Numbered from the stretch's first letter, positions 1 through 7,392 are shown. The stretch is DNA of 64,000 bases from Litchfieldia alkalitelluris (GCF_002153425.1 NZ_KZ119600.1:124001-188000), one strand, 5' to 3'. A program made the numbers and translations. Notes: generated by a model from the sequence alone, not told the origin.

Positions 1-129
1 AATGAACATAGTAAAGCTATGGAGCTATTACTAAAATGTTTAATAGATACGACTAAAGACCCTGAGATTTCCAGTTATAAAAAAGCAATTGAATTCGATT
101 CGAACAAATTAGATGAAATTTGGAAGTGA
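1..129 (+). CDS. C-terminal fragment of an unidentified protein
   Basis: The frame is open from the first base of the window and stops with TGA at 127-129, giving the last 42 residues of a protein that begins outside. The piece is charged and helical-looking, ends in DEIWK, and has no motif I recognise. It lies just upstream of the first copy of the ~56-bp island repeat, so it may be the cargo of another cassette. Only the stop is defined. Confidence 0.5.
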   Translation, partial: NEHSKAMELLLKCLIDTTKDPEISSYKKAIEFDSNKLDEIWK

Positions 130-150
130 TTTGTGAAAATATACTTACAT

Positions 151-207
151 TAACGGAAGCAATAGTAAAGTATCTTTCGCTTCTGTTGTGGTGCTAACGG
201 GGAGTTC
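151..207 (+). repeat. Island repeat copy 1
   Basis: First copy of a degenerate ~56-bp repeat that opens with TAACGG and closes with GTGCTAACGGGGAG. It sits in the gap between the fragment at the window start and the GNAT gene. The copies share the end blocks and a central TCGCTTYCGTTRTG block, while the left interior varies. The strand is given as that of the flanking genes. Confidence 0.7.
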
Positions 208-281
208 AACGGAAAAAACCAAAACTTTAACAAATGTGCTTACCAAAAATAATAAAAGTGTTAAATAGGGGGATTAGAGAG

Positions 282-821
282 ATGAAAACATCAGATTTGC
301 CGAAAGTTCAAGTAAGAGAATTAACTCTCGACGATGTGGAAGACCGTTATCAATGGTGTTTAGATAAAGAAGTGACCAAACACCTAAATATGCCAGAGAA
401 GTACCCACCGTTTAGCAAGGATGAAACCAGAAGTTGGGTTGAGAAGTGCATTAACAAAACAAATGGGTACGAACAAAAAGCCATTGTAACAGAAGGAGGA
501 AAGCACATTGGTTGGGTTGACTTAAAGAACATAGATAAAATGAATAAGCACGCAGAATTAGGGATTGCAATAGGTGATAAGGAATATTGGGGCAAGGGCT
601 TTGGACTTGCTGCAATGAAGGAAATGCTGCTATGGGGATTTAACGAATTAGGTTTAAATAAGATTTGGTTAAGAGTTGAAGTAGATAATGAAAAGGCAAT
701 CAAATCTTATATTCGAATGGGTTATGTGGAAGAGGGGATTTTGAGACAAGACCGATTAAGAAATGGAGAATTTGTAGACCGTTTAAGAATGAGTATTCTT
801 AAGCAGGAGTTCTTCAAGTAA
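282..821 (+). CDS. GNAT family N-acetyltransferase (RimJ/RimL-like)
   Basis: Predicted acetyl-CoA-dependent N-acetyltransferase of 179 residues, the usual size for RimJ/RimL-like GNATs. The acetyl-CoA binding stretch is visible as WGKGFGLAAMKEML near residue 105, followed by LRVEVDNEKAIKSYIRMGYVEEG, the typical beta5-alpha4 signature (quoted in two parts of one motif: LRVEVDNEKA and IKSYIRMGY). I chose ATG 282 because GGGGG lies about 10 bases upstream; an upstream in-frame TTG at 234 has no ribosome site. The stop codon TAA is the first three bases of repeat copy 2, so gene and repeat abut exactly. Substrate unknown. Confidence 0.85.
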   Translation: MKTSDLPKVQVRELTLDDVEDRYQWCLDKEVTKHLNMPEKYPPFSKDETRSWVEKCINKTNGYEQKAIVTEGGKHIGWVDLKNIDKMNKHAELGIAIGDKEYWGKGFGLAAMKEMLLWGFNELGLNKIWLRVEVDNEKAIKSYIRMGYVEEGILRQDRLRNGEFVDRLRMSILKQEFFK

Positions 822-874
822 CGGGGAGCGGGAGTTGCACAAGTCTTCGCTTTCGTTATGGCGCTAACGGGGAG
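819..874 (+). repeat. Island repeat copy 2
   Basis: Second copy, running from TAACGGGGAGCG to GCGCTAACGGGGAG. Its first three bases are the stop codon of the GNAT gene. The interior contains GTTGCACAAG and TCGCTTTCGTTATG. CGTTAG-like and CTAACG ends and the ACAA/TTGT-type interior allow an imperfect hairpin. Confidence 0.75.
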
Positions 875-961
875 TTTCCTTAAACAATTGCTATTAGTAA
901 TTGAAACTTTTTATTAAGTCTTTTCGTATGTAAGAGAAAATTAAATGATGGGGTGTTTGTT

Positions 962-1066
962 ATGATGAGTAATGTAGGAATTCCAGGGTTAATGATGATT
1001 TTGGTTATACTTGCCGTAATTGTAGGAGGTATTTGGCTATTATTTCGTGCATTATCAAAAAAGTAA
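962..1066 (+). CDS. 34-residue single-span membrane peptide
   Basis: A very short gene encoding 34 residues: a short N-terminus with GIPGLMMILVILAVIVGG followed by a basic end, RALSKK. It is one predicted transmembrane helix with a positive C-terminus. The start is superficially like TatA, but the amphipathic helix of TatA is absent. A GGGGTG ribosome-site-like block lies 6 bases before the ATG. It fills the space between repeat copies 2 and 3 with nothing else in it, which supports it being the cargo of that interval. Function unknown. Confidence 0.55.
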   Translation: MMSNVGIPGLMMILVILAVIVGGIWLLFRALSKK

Positions 1067-1084
1067 TCGCTCTTGACTTTGAAC

Positions 1085-1177
1085 TGAACGGGCATTGAAC
1101 TGTCGCTACCCTTATGTCGCTAACGGGTAAGCGGTAGTGAAACTAGCTGGTGCTGCTGTTACGGCACTAACGGGGAG
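1085..1177 (+). repeat. Island repeat copies 3a and 3b in tandem
   Basis: Two head-to-tail copies. The first runs 1085-1131 (TGAACGGGCATTG to TCGCTAACGGGTAAG) and the second 1121-1177 (TAACGGGTAAGCGG to CACTAACGGGGAG), sharing the junction TAACGGGTAAG. A tandem pair with no gene between is what loss of one interval would leave behind. The final GGGGAGG also forms the ribosome site of the next gene. Confidence 0.7.
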
Positions 1178-1185
1178 GTGAGCTT

Positions 1186-1698
1186 ATTAACAAAGGTAAG
1201 ATAATTACAGTTATTGTTGTTTTAGTTATCATAGGATTCTTTTCATACCACGGAATACGTTCTGGTTTAATTCATATGTATTTTTCACCTGATGTAGAGG
1301 AGAGGGTGGTAGAGGAAGAGAATTATGTAAAGTATAGTAGTGGAGATATAAGGTTTAATGTAGATGAACAACATGGTGGTCATGTAATGCCAATAACGAT
1401 TGAAAACGAATCAAGTAAAATATACGCATATGCTGATAGAAAGTCATTCGGCTTTCCCAGCAATACAATAATCGTTGAATTGTGGGAATCTGAACCAAAT
1501 ACTCTTTTAGGTAAGTGTTTAGTAACCAGTGAAGAGTTATGTGATTTTGAAAAGAACCAAGTTAGTTATAGGGAGGAAGGTGGATTCAAATATTTGAGTG
1601 AAAGTAACGAAAACTTAACACTTTCTGCTGGAGATTATTGGGTGTATTTTATTTCACAAGATAAACACACTTGGGAACCTTGGGTTAAGGTGGAGTAA
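1186..1698 (+). CDS. Membrane-anchored protein of unknown function, probable ATT start
   Basis: The frame encodes an N-terminal transmembrane segment (IITVIVVLVIIGFFSYHGI) then a soluble domain of about 130 residues ending PWVKVE. The first ATG in frame is at 1276, but that start has no ribosome site and would discard the membrane anchor. The frame is open upstream, and an ATT codon at 1186 sits 7 bases after GGAGG, so I take ATT as the probable start (170 residues). The ribosome site GGGGAGG belongs to repeat copy 3b. I do not recognise the family; the soluble part looks beta-rich. Initiation from ATT is an inference. Confidence 0.55.
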   Translation: MNKGKIITVIVVLVIIGFFSYHGIRSGLIHMYFSPDVEERVVEEENYVKYSSGDIRFNVDEQHGGHVMPITIENESSKIYAYADRKSFGFPSNTIIVELWESEPNTLLGKCLVTSEELCDFEKNQVSYREEGGFKYLSESNENLTLSAGDYWVYFISQDKHTWEPWVKVE

Positions 1699-1767
1699 TG
1701 AAAAAGTATTTATTACTGAACATTATTAAGAACACAATTGATTATAAAGGACAAAGTTTGTTAAACA

Positions 1768-1823
1768 AACGGGTTGCGTTAATGGAACAAGGTGCCACTA
1801 CTGTTTTGACGCTAAAGGAAAGG
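1768..1823 (+). repeat. Island repeat copy 4 (degenerate)
   Basis: A decayed copy: AACGGGTTGCGTTAATGG at the left, then GAACAAGG, and a right end reading GACGCTAAAGGAAAG in place of GCTAACGGGGAG. It separates the membrane-anchored unknown from the VanZ-like gene. Confidence 0.5.
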
Positions 1824-1889
1824 ATTCTTTAATAAGCGATGTTGTGTTATGCTTTTTAAGGACTAACTATTATAGAGGAGATTTGGATT

Positions 1890-2441
1890 ATGATAGACCA
1901 ACAGCTTTTTCACGGTTATGCAACTTTAATTCTTATTATTTATGTAATCTACGACCTCATTCGTAATAGAAAGAAGGAACATTCGCTACTACGGCGGTTT
2001 GTATTTTACAGCTTTATTTATTACATGATTAACGTAATAAAATTAACATTACTTCCCATAATGTTTATACCATTTACAGTTTCAGTTCAATTAGTTCCCT
2101 TTTATTTTGTTATTGATTCACTTAATAGTGGCTATATCGCGACGGCTTATTTGCAAAATATCATATTACTCTTACCTTTAGGTGTGTATTTACCTTTATT
2201 GTTTCAACGTTTACGTAATCTGAAATTAACAATTTTTGTAGCATTTTTAACAAGCACTTCAATAGAGACTATACAATTAATAAAAGGTTTAACTATTGGT
2301 TCACATAGAACTTTTAACGTAGATGACATTATATTGAATACATCTGGAGCTATATTAGGCTATTTTATTTTCAAAATAATATTTGTTATTTTAAAGAAAT
2401 TTAACCTTTCTATTTTAGACAAGTTTGATGTTAGAACTTAG
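1890..2441 (+). CDS. VanZ-like family membrane protein
   Basis: A 183-residue membrane protein with about four or five predicted helices. The signature of the VanZ-like family is present in the middle: VPFYF, then LQNIILLLPLGVYLPLLF, then STSIETIQL, and finally RTFNVDDIILNTSGAILGY near residues 140-160. The founding member VanZ confers low-level teicoplanin resistance, but most relatives have no known role, so no resistance is claimed. GAGGAG lies 9 bases before the ATG. It is cargo of the repeat-bounded island, between copies 4 and 5. Confidence 0.8.
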   Translation: MIDQQLFHGYATLILIIYVIYDLIRNRKKEHSLLRRFVFYSFIYYMINVIKLTLLPIMFIPFTVSVQLVPFYFVIDSLNSGYIATAYLQNIILLLPLGVYLPLLFQRLRNLKLTIFVAFLTSTSIETIQLIKGLTIGSHRTFNVDDIILNTSGAILGYFIFKIIFVILKKFNLSILDKFDVRT

Positions 2442-2457
2442 GGAATTATTGTTCAAG

Positions 2458-2522
2458 TAACGGGTAGCTTTAGTGGAACAAGCTGTCGCTTCCGTTGTGT
2501 CGCTAACGGGTTGCGTTAGTGA
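2458..2522 (+). repeat. Island repeat copy 5 (best preserved)
   Basis: The most complete copy, beginning TAACGGGTAGC, passing through GTGGAACAAGC and TCGCTTCCGTTGTG, and ending TCGCTAACGGGTTGCGTTAGTG. The last bases restart the left end of another unit (compare AACGGGTTGCGTTAATGG in copy 4). It is the last full copy before the recombinase gene. Confidence 0.75.
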
Positions 2523-2555
2523 CAATCCGATTACAACATTATAGTAATAATTTCA

Positions 2556-2581
2556 GACACTATATCACTTGATACAGTGTC
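2556..2581 (+). terminator. 26-bp near-perfect palindrome before the recombinase
   Basis: GACACTATATCA and TGATACAGTGTC pair as a 12-bp stem with one mismatch and a 2-base tip, followed by TTTCTTT. It can end transcription from the cassette side. Being almost perfectly symmetrical and about 80 bp before a tyrosine recombinase gene, it could instead be a protein-binding site. Confidence 0.5.
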
Positions 2582-2663
2582 TTTCTTTAACTCATTTCAT
2601 TATTAGTAGTTTGTAATTGTTGAAGATTGCCAAAAACAGTAATAAAACTATTAAGGAGGAACT

Positions 2664-3509
2664 ATGATGTTGTTATCGGAAGCTTGGGAGAACTATCAAT
2701 CGGATAAGATGCTTGAAGGTTATTCACTACAAACATTAAAAGCCTATACCGTTCAATATAATCTATTAGTCAAGCACTTTCCTCAAGAAGTAAAATTAGA
2801 AGAAATAGAACATAGGGATTTAAAGGCGTACTTAGTGAAGGATTCTGAACGACTCAAACCAGCAAGCTTAGGGCATCGGATTCGCTTTGTTAAGTCCCTT
2901 TTTAAATGGGCAAATGATGAAGGATTTATTAAAAATAATCCTGCCAGAAAACTGAAGGAACCCAAAACATCTATAAGGATACCGAAATTTCTTACTGAAA
3001 AAGAAATCGAATATTTACGAGAAGCTTGTTGTAATTCATTTGAGAATGCATTATTTGAATTTATGTATTCAACAGGTTGTCGTATCGGGGAAATTGTATT
3101 ACTAGATAAAGAAAGTATTAGCTTAGAAAGTCGGTCTGCCATTGTAAGAGGAAAAGGAGATAAAGAACGGGAAGTCTACTTCAATATTCGTTGTGAGATA
3201 TGGCTAAAAAGGTACTTGGAAGAACGATTGGATACCAATAGGGCTTTATTTGTAACGGAGAGAACCCCTCGTCGGTTGAGTATTGCACAGATGAGATATG
3301 TAATAAAACGGATATCCAGTAGAGCTGGAATAAATAAAAGCATTCATCCTCACCAACTGAGACATAGTTATGCGACTCATATGTTGAATAATGGTGCTCC
3401 ACTGGAAGTTATACAGAATTTATTAGGACATGAAAAAAGTGAGACAACAAAGATTTATGCACAACTTAGTGGTGCAATGCGGAGAGAATTATACCGCAAG
3501 TATTTCTGA
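2664..3509 (+). CDS. Tyrosine recombinase (XerC/D-like integrase)
   Basis: Site-specific DNA recombinase of 281 residues, full length for the XerC/XerD group. The N-terminal SAM-like domain covers about residues 1-90 and the catalytic domain the rest. The active site is intact: Arg in STGCRIGEI (about 138), His-x-x-Arg in HPHQLRHSYATHML (about 233-236), His in LLGHEKSETT (about 257) and the nucleophile Tyr in KIYAQLS (about 266). AAGGAGG precedes tandem ATGs at 2664 and 2667; the second gives better spacing. It follows the repeat-bounded gene array on the same strand. It is not an obvious housekeeping XerC or XerD from context; whether it acts on the island repeats is inference. Confidence 0.88.
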   Translation: MMLLSEAWENYQSDKMLEGYSLQTLKAYTVQYNLLVKHFPQEVKLEEIEHRDLKAYLVKDSERLKPASLGHRIRFVKSLFKWANDEGFIKNNPARKLKEPKTSIRIPKFLTEKEIEYLREACCNSFENALFEFMYSTGCRIGEIVLLDKESISLESRSAIVRGKGDKEREVYFNIRCEIWLKRYLEERLDTNRALFVTERTPRRLSIAQMRYVIKRISSRAGINKSIHPHQLRHSYATHMLNNGAPLEVIQNLLGHEKSETTKIYAQLSGAMRRELYRKYF

Positions 3510-3523
3510 TAAAATGAATAAAT

Positions 3524-3575
3524 ATCCCCTTTGGTTAGACATTTATTTGGAAATTCATGTTAAACTAAAGGGGAG
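3524..3575. other. Inverted repeat between recombinase and small membrane gene
   Basis: TCCCCTTTGGTTAGAC and GTTAAACTAAAGGGGA are imperfect inverted copies about 20 bases apart, starting just after the recombinase stop codon. They could form an RNA hairpin without a T run, so this is not a convincing terminator. Confidence 0.4.
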
Positions 3576-3598
3576 ATTTGAAAAAAGGAGATGTCAAA

Positions 3599-3790
3599 AT
3601 GGGTGGTTTAATTATTGTACTTCCAATTATTACAGTTTTGATTGGGCTATATTTAATAACATTAGGGTTATGGGAATTAAGAGAAGGCGTAAATAGAAAC
3701 CAATACATAAAGTATATGTTCACTGGATTATTCTTACTAGTTTTAGTAACCCCTATGATTTGGCTTTTTGGAAGCAGCCTTCTAATCTGA
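3599..3790 (+). CDS. 63-residue two-span membrane protein
   Basis: Encodes 63 residues with two predicted transmembrane helices (LIIVLPIITVLIGLYLITLG and YMFTGLFLLVLVTPMIWLFG) joined by a polar loop, WELREGVNRNQYIK. I chose ATG 3599 because AAAAAAGGAG ends 8 bases upstream; an in-frame TTG at 3578 would add nine residues but has poorer spacing. A half-copy of the island repeat follows, so this may also be cassette cargo. Family not recognised. Confidence 0.6.
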   Translation: MGGLIIVLPIITVLIGLYLITLGLWELREGVNRNQYIKYMFTGLFLLVLVTPMIWLFGSSLLI

Positions 3791-3823
3791 ATTGTTTAAG
3801 TGTGCGAAATGCTGTATTTAACA

Positions 3824-3842
3824 AACGGAGAGCGTTAGTTAT
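3824..3842 (+). repeat. Left-half relic of the island repeat
   Basis: AACGGAGAGCGTTAGTTAT matches the left part of the island repeat (AACGGGKAGCGTTAGTKG) without the right half. It marks the last trace of the repeat family on this side of the recombinase. Confidence 0.5.
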
Positions 3843-3867
3843 AGATGAAATAATTACATTTAATCCT

Positions 3868-3901
3868 AAAGAACCGACTACTCCTGCGCAGTTGGTTCTT
3901 T
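3868..3901 (+). terminator. Intrinsic terminator closing the island
   Basis: AAAGAACCGACT pairs with AGTTGGTTCTTT (one mismatch) around a short loop and is followed by a T-rich tract. Confidence 0.6.
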
Positions 3902-3996
3902 ATTATGCTCACCATATCACAAAGAGGTGAATGGGCTATTATACTTATTTGTATATATTGTTACATTTTTAACAAGTATATACGGAAGCATAATTA

Positions 3997-4049
3997 TTGC
4001 TTTATTTAAATAACAAATTTATAATTACTTACATAAAGTAACTAACTTA
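3997..4049 (+). promoter_or_regulatory. Promoter and operator of the catE-like gene
   Basis: A sigma-A type promoter, TTGCTT (3997-4002), 17 bases, TATAAT (4020-4025). Three bases after the -10 begins a 21-base element (4029-4049) containing TTACATAAAGTAA and ending TAACTTA. The same element, with one difference, lies three bases after the -10 of the YceI gene. The position over the transcription start implies repression. In Bacillus subtilis, catE is repressed by the MarR/DUF24 proteins YodB and CatR; a similar repressor is inferred. Confidence 0.65.
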
Positions 4050-4086
4050 ATTAAAATAATATTTTACCCAAGAAAGGGTTGATCTT

Positions 4087-4938
4087 ATGGAATCTAAATT
4101 TTTCAGTAAGCCAACTGTATATGTTGGTGAAGTTAGCATTAACGTGATCAATATAGAGAAATCACTACAGTTTTATAATGAATTTTTAGGCTTAAGTGTA
4201 CTGGAAAAAGGGGGACGTAAAGCTGTACTGACAGCAGATGGTACTAATCCTTTACTTACTTTACATCAACCGGAAGATGTTACAGGTAAGAAAGCCCGAA
4301 CAACAGGATTATTTCACTTTGCGATTCTTTTACCAACTAGAAGTGATTTGTCCGCGTTTTTAAATCATCTTGTTCAAACAGGGGTTCAACTTGGCGCGTC
4401 TGATCATCTTGTAAGTGAGGCATTGTATATTAGTGACCCTGATGGGAATGGGATCGAGATTTACCATGACCGTTTAGCTTCAGAATGGGATTGGGTGAAT
4501 GGGGAAGTAGTGATGGCTACGGAACCGTTAGATGGACAAGGTCTCTTAGCAGAAAGCAATGAGAGTTGGAATGGTTTCCCACCTGAAACAGTGATGGGTC
4601 ATATTCACCTCCATGTTTCTAGTTTAGAAGGTTCACAGGAGTTTTACACAAAAGGGCTAGGATTTGATATTGCTACAAGCAAATATCCAGGTGCTTTGTT
4701 TCTATCAACTGGCGGATACCACCACCATATTGGATTAAACGTGTGGAATGGCGAAGGGGCATCTGCGCCGGCGAAAAATAGTGTTGGATTTGTTAGCTAT
4801 ACGTTGGTTTACCCGAATCAGGAAGTGAGAGATAAAGTTGTCTCCAATCTTACTAATATTGGAGTAAGTGTAGATAAGAAGGATTATCGAACCGAAGACC
4901 CATCAGGAAATGAGATTGTTTTAGTAGTCGGTGAATAA
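4087..4938 (+). CDS. catE: Catechol-2,3-dioxygenase-like VOC protein (CatE-like)
   Basis: A 283-residue protein with two vicinal-oxygen-chelate modules, closely resembling Bacillus subtilis CatE (about 285 residues), a ring-cleaving dioxygenase that removes catechols. Metal-binding candidates are in the second module: HIHLHVSSL near residue 177 and HHHIGLNVW near 219, with the closing DPSGNEIVLV near 270; the first module has HFAILLP and DPDGNGIEIYHD. GGTTGATCTT precedes the ATG. It stands alone behind a promoter with an operator shared with the YceI gene, which points to quinone or electrophile stress. The activity is assigned by family resemblance, not by residue-level proof. Confidence 0.8.
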   Translation: MESKFFSKPTVYVGEVSINVINIEKSLQFYNEFLGLSVLEKGGRKAVLTADGTNPLLTLHQPEDVTGKKARTTGLFHFAILLPTRSDLSAFLNHLVQTGVQLGASDHLVSEALYISDPDGNGIEIYHDRLASEWDWVNGEVVMATEPLDGQGLLAESNESWNGFPPETVMGHIHLHVSSLEGSQEFYTKGLGFDIATSKYPGALFLSTGGYHHHIGLNVWNGEGASAPAKNSVGFVSYTLVYPNQEVRDKVVSNLTNIGVSVDKKDYRTEDPSGNEIVLVVGE

Positions 4939-5137
4939 TCATATCTTCTTCACTAGATTTACTTGGTTCAAAAAAAGTTAGCTCCATGAAGGTGATATTG
5001 GAAACTCTATTTCCACGGTAGCCTTTAAAGAGGTGCTGTTTTGTGATAAATTGATTATAGATATTTTCCTTTGGCACGAGCGCAGGAGATAATAATCACA
5101 ACAAAACAATAAACCTTTAGAATTGAGGAGAGTAACT

Positions 5138-5512
5138 GTGAAGAAAGACAAGTTATATACAAAGCCTTACAGGATCTTTCAAATAAGCCTGTTCATTATC
5201 ATTATCCTAGCTTACGTACTATTTCTAATATTCGGTAACGGAGAACCACTTGGGGGATTACTTCCTGTTGAACTGGTCCACTTTGTCGTAGTATTGATTT
5301 TAATTATGCAAATTCAAACCCTTTTAGATATTTATAAAAAATTAAATAAGAAGCTTGAACTTGTTCTAAATATCGTTGTTGCAACGTATGCTGGTTTCCT
5401 AGCCTTATTATTTTATATGACGAATATCCATCTAGGTTTTACAATCGTTCTTGCTATTATCTCACTATCAATGGTTGTGAATGTGTACGCGTATTTTAAA
5501 AGTAAACAATAA
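5138..5512 (+). CDS. Four-span membrane protein, unknown function
   Basis: Encodes 124 residues with about four predicted helices, including IFQISLFIIIILAYVLFLIF and LVLNIVVATYAGFLALLFYM, with basic loops (KKLNKKLE). GTG 5138 is preferred because GAGGAG ends 7 bases before it; an in-frame TTG at 5123 overlaps that ribosome site. No family recognised. It is monocistronic, with its own terminator. Confidence 0.65.
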   Translation: MKKDKLYTKPYRIFQISLFIIIILAYVLFLIFGNGEPLGGLLPVELVHFVVVLILIMQIQTLLDIYKKLNKKLELVLNIVVATYAGFLALLFYMTNIHLGFTIVLAIISLSMVVNVYAYFKSKQ

Positions 5513-5521
5513 ATGATAAAG

Positions 5522-5572
5522 AAAAAGCCTATCGTCTCAACGATAAGATCAATTGAGGCAGACAGGCTTTTT
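5522..5572 (+). terminator. Intrinsic terminator
   Basis: AAAAAGCCT and AGGCTTTTT close a long stem with an inner GTCTCAA/TTGAGGC pairing, followed by T residues. Confidence 0.75.
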
Positions 5573-5573
5573 T

Positions 5574-5650
5574 GTGTTCGCAGATGTCACACTTGTGCCT
5601 GTGGTAAAAGCGAGTACCTGTAACAAAAAATCAACATCAAAGTTTAATAT
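5574..5650. repeat. Dispersed Bacillaceae-type intergenic repeat, partial copy
   Basis: Contains GCAGATGTCACACTTGTGCC, then AAAGCGAGTACCTGTAAC, then AAAAAATCAACATCAAAG, ending TTTAATATAGCC. The same blocks recur in the same order at 37157-37245 and in part at 26789-26829. I recognise this type of non-coding repeat from other Bacillaceae genomes. Confidence 0.65.
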
Positions 5651-5657
5651 AGCCTTC

Positions 5658-6431
5658 TTAGTAATGTGAAAGCAATCCTTTTTTCATGGCAAATCTCTCG
5701 CAATAAATAAAGAACACGAGACCAAGAAGTAAATAGAAAACCGCGTTGAACCCTAAGATTAAGAAGTCACCAGTACCGATTTGACTAAGGGTGGTGCCAT
5801 CAATCATAATGCTGCGGACTAAGTCCACTCCCTTTACGAATGGGAAGTATGCTAAAAATGGCGCGACAGTTAGTGGGACAAACGTCAGTCCTGCTAATAT
5901 AAATTGTAAGATCTGCAAGAAGGCCTCCACTTGTTTTAAAATAATCGAAATTCCCGCAATGATAAATCCGAGTCCAAACATGCTGATAAGAGTAAGTATT
6001 AGGATAGGCATGAGCGACACGACATCGATATTTAGCCATTGCCCTGTTGTTAGCATGGATGAATAAAGGAGCACGACGATAATAGTAAAGTTAATGATTG
6101 TAGAGGCAACTAACCTCATCATCATGATTTTCCAAATTCCCATGGGAGACATACTAAGCTGCTCCAATGTTCCCCTCATTGCCTCTCCAGTAATCTGCCA
6201 GCCTACAGAGTTAATGATCATCATTGCAAGGAACCAAAAGATGTAGTTGACGATGACATACTGAATGTTTGCGTCCTGTGTGGATGGATCTCCGACAATT
6301 TGAATACCAAAAAACATACCTAGAAAAATTATATAAAAAGTAAAGATCATGGCGATTGTATTTGGCAAATACCGCTTTAGTTCTATATATTCCTTCCTTG
6401 TATTTGCCTTAAGAAGATTTAACCATTGCAT
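5658..6431 (-). CDS. ABC-2 type transporter permease
   Basis: Membrane subunit of an ABC exporter, 257 residues with six predicted helices (for example TIAMIFTFYIIFLGMFFGIQ and the final VFYLLLGLVFFIYCERFAM). The layout and the TGEAMRGTLEQLSMSPM segment after the second helix are typical of ABC-2 permeases. Its start overlaps the end of the ATPase gene by 23 bases, so the two are translationally coupled. The substrate cannot be told from the sequence; such pairs export drugs, peptides or lipids. Confidence 0.85.
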   Translation of the reverse strand: MQWLNLLKANTRKEYIELKRYLPNTIAMIFTFYIIFLGMFFGIQIVGDPSTQDANIQYVIVNYIFWFLAMMIINSVGWQITGEAMRGTLEQLSMSPMGIWKIMMMRLVASTIINFTIIVVLLYSSMLTTGQWLNIDVVSLMPILILTLISMFGLGFIIAGISIILKQVEAFLQILQFILAGLTFVPLTVAPFLAYFPFVKGVDLVRSIMIDGTTLSQIGTGDFLILGFNAVFYLLLGLVFFIYCERFAMKKGLLSHY

Positions 6432-7392
6432 CGTTCGTTCCTCCTTTTACGATTTGCATAAATATTTGTTCGAAATTTACTGTATTGCGGTCAATGGATT
6501 CTACAGGTGTCGCTTCCATTTTTAAAACATCAAATAAGTTATAAATCTCTTCGCTCTTTGCGAGATCTACTTCTAATTTTGATTGAACCGTATCAGGGGT
6601 ATAAACGTGATTAGGAAACTGTTGCAAAAGTAGCTGTTGTTGTTGGGCACTAAGCAAACCACTTAAAGTGACAGTATAGGAGCGAATGTCAAACAGCTTC
6701 ATCAAGTTTTCCACACGGTCATCCGTCACAATCTTCCCCTGGTTAACGATAACGGTTCTTTCACAAAGGTCTTGTACAACATCCATATCATGCGTACTGA
6801 TAATAATGGTTCGATTGTAGTCACGGACAATTTCCCTTAAAAGCTGCCTCACTTCATACCCAGTTTCCACGTCCAAGCCCAATGTTGGCTCATCGAGTAG
6901 AATAACATCACTTTCTGCAAGCATGGCCACAGCGATAGCAAGCTTTTGCTGCATACCGCGGGAAAGTCGATTCACGAGTTCATTTTCCTTATCTTTTAAA
7001 CGGAATTTTTCCAACAGATCATCAATTTTCCCCGCGACCTCTTTGCGAGAGGCGCCACGATTTCCGGCAAAATACTCGAGGTTTTCCCTAACAGTTAATC
7101 GCCAGTAAAGATTTCGGTTTCCTTCCAGGACTGCACTTATATGTCGCAGGGAATCAAACCGTTTCTTTTGGTTATTCAACCCATTAACAGTGATGGTTCC
7201 GGAATCAGGAATGAGTAGTCCACATATCATTTTAATCGTCGTTGTTTTTCCGGCCCCATTAGGTCCTAGAAGACCGAGGATTTCTCCGCGATTTACGGTA
7301 AATGACACATCTGTTACTGCATGGACAAGTTCTTTTGTCCTTCTTTTCTTGTAAGTTTTCATTAGGTTTTTCACTTCAATGATTGGTTCCAC
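6409..7392 (-). CDS. ABC transporter ATP-binding protein
   Basis: The energising subunit paired with the downstream permease, 327 residues. Walker A is GPNGAGKTT (about residue 45), the ABC signature is RLSRGMQQKLAIA, Walker B is DVILLDEP, and the switch His is in IIISTHDMD. About 100 residues follow the ATPase core, as in ABC-2 exporters. I chose the GTG at 7392, which follows AGGAAGGG; the longer frame to 7473 adds 27 residues that are not ABC-like. No partner regulator is adjacent. Confidence 0.87.
   Translation of the reverse strand: MEPIIEVKNLMKTYKKRRTKELVHAVTDVSFTVNRGEILGLLGPNGAGKTTTIKMICGLLIPDSGTITVNGLNNQKKRFDSLRHISAVLEGNRNLYWRLTVRENLEYFAGNRGASRKEVAGKIDDLLEKFRLKDKENELVNRLSRGMQQKLAIAVAMLAESDVILLDEPTLGLDVETGYEVRQLLREIVRDYNRTIIISTHDMDVVQDLCERTVIVNQGKIVTDDRVENLMKLFDIRSYTVTLSGLLSAQQQQLLLQQFPNHVYTPDTVQSKLEVDLAKSEEIYNLFDVLKMEATPVESIDRNTVNFEQIFMQIVKGGTNDAMVKSS

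Noticed and set aside
151-2522. Classical integron attC sites
   Set aside because: The repeats end in GCTAACGGGG and do not satisfy the R-Y-Y-Y-A-A-C core rule. The recombinase shows no feature that would mark it as IntI, so only an analogy is claimed.
3927-4013. 28-residue hydrophobic frame starting GTG
   Set aside because: The only ribosome-site-like block overlaps the GTG, and the catE promoter overlaps its 3' end. A real microprotein is possible but not supported.
5574-5650. Small RNA or riboswitch in the gap after the four-span membrane gene
   Set aside because: The sequence is a partial copy of a dispersed repeat, and there is no promoter-terminator pair around it.
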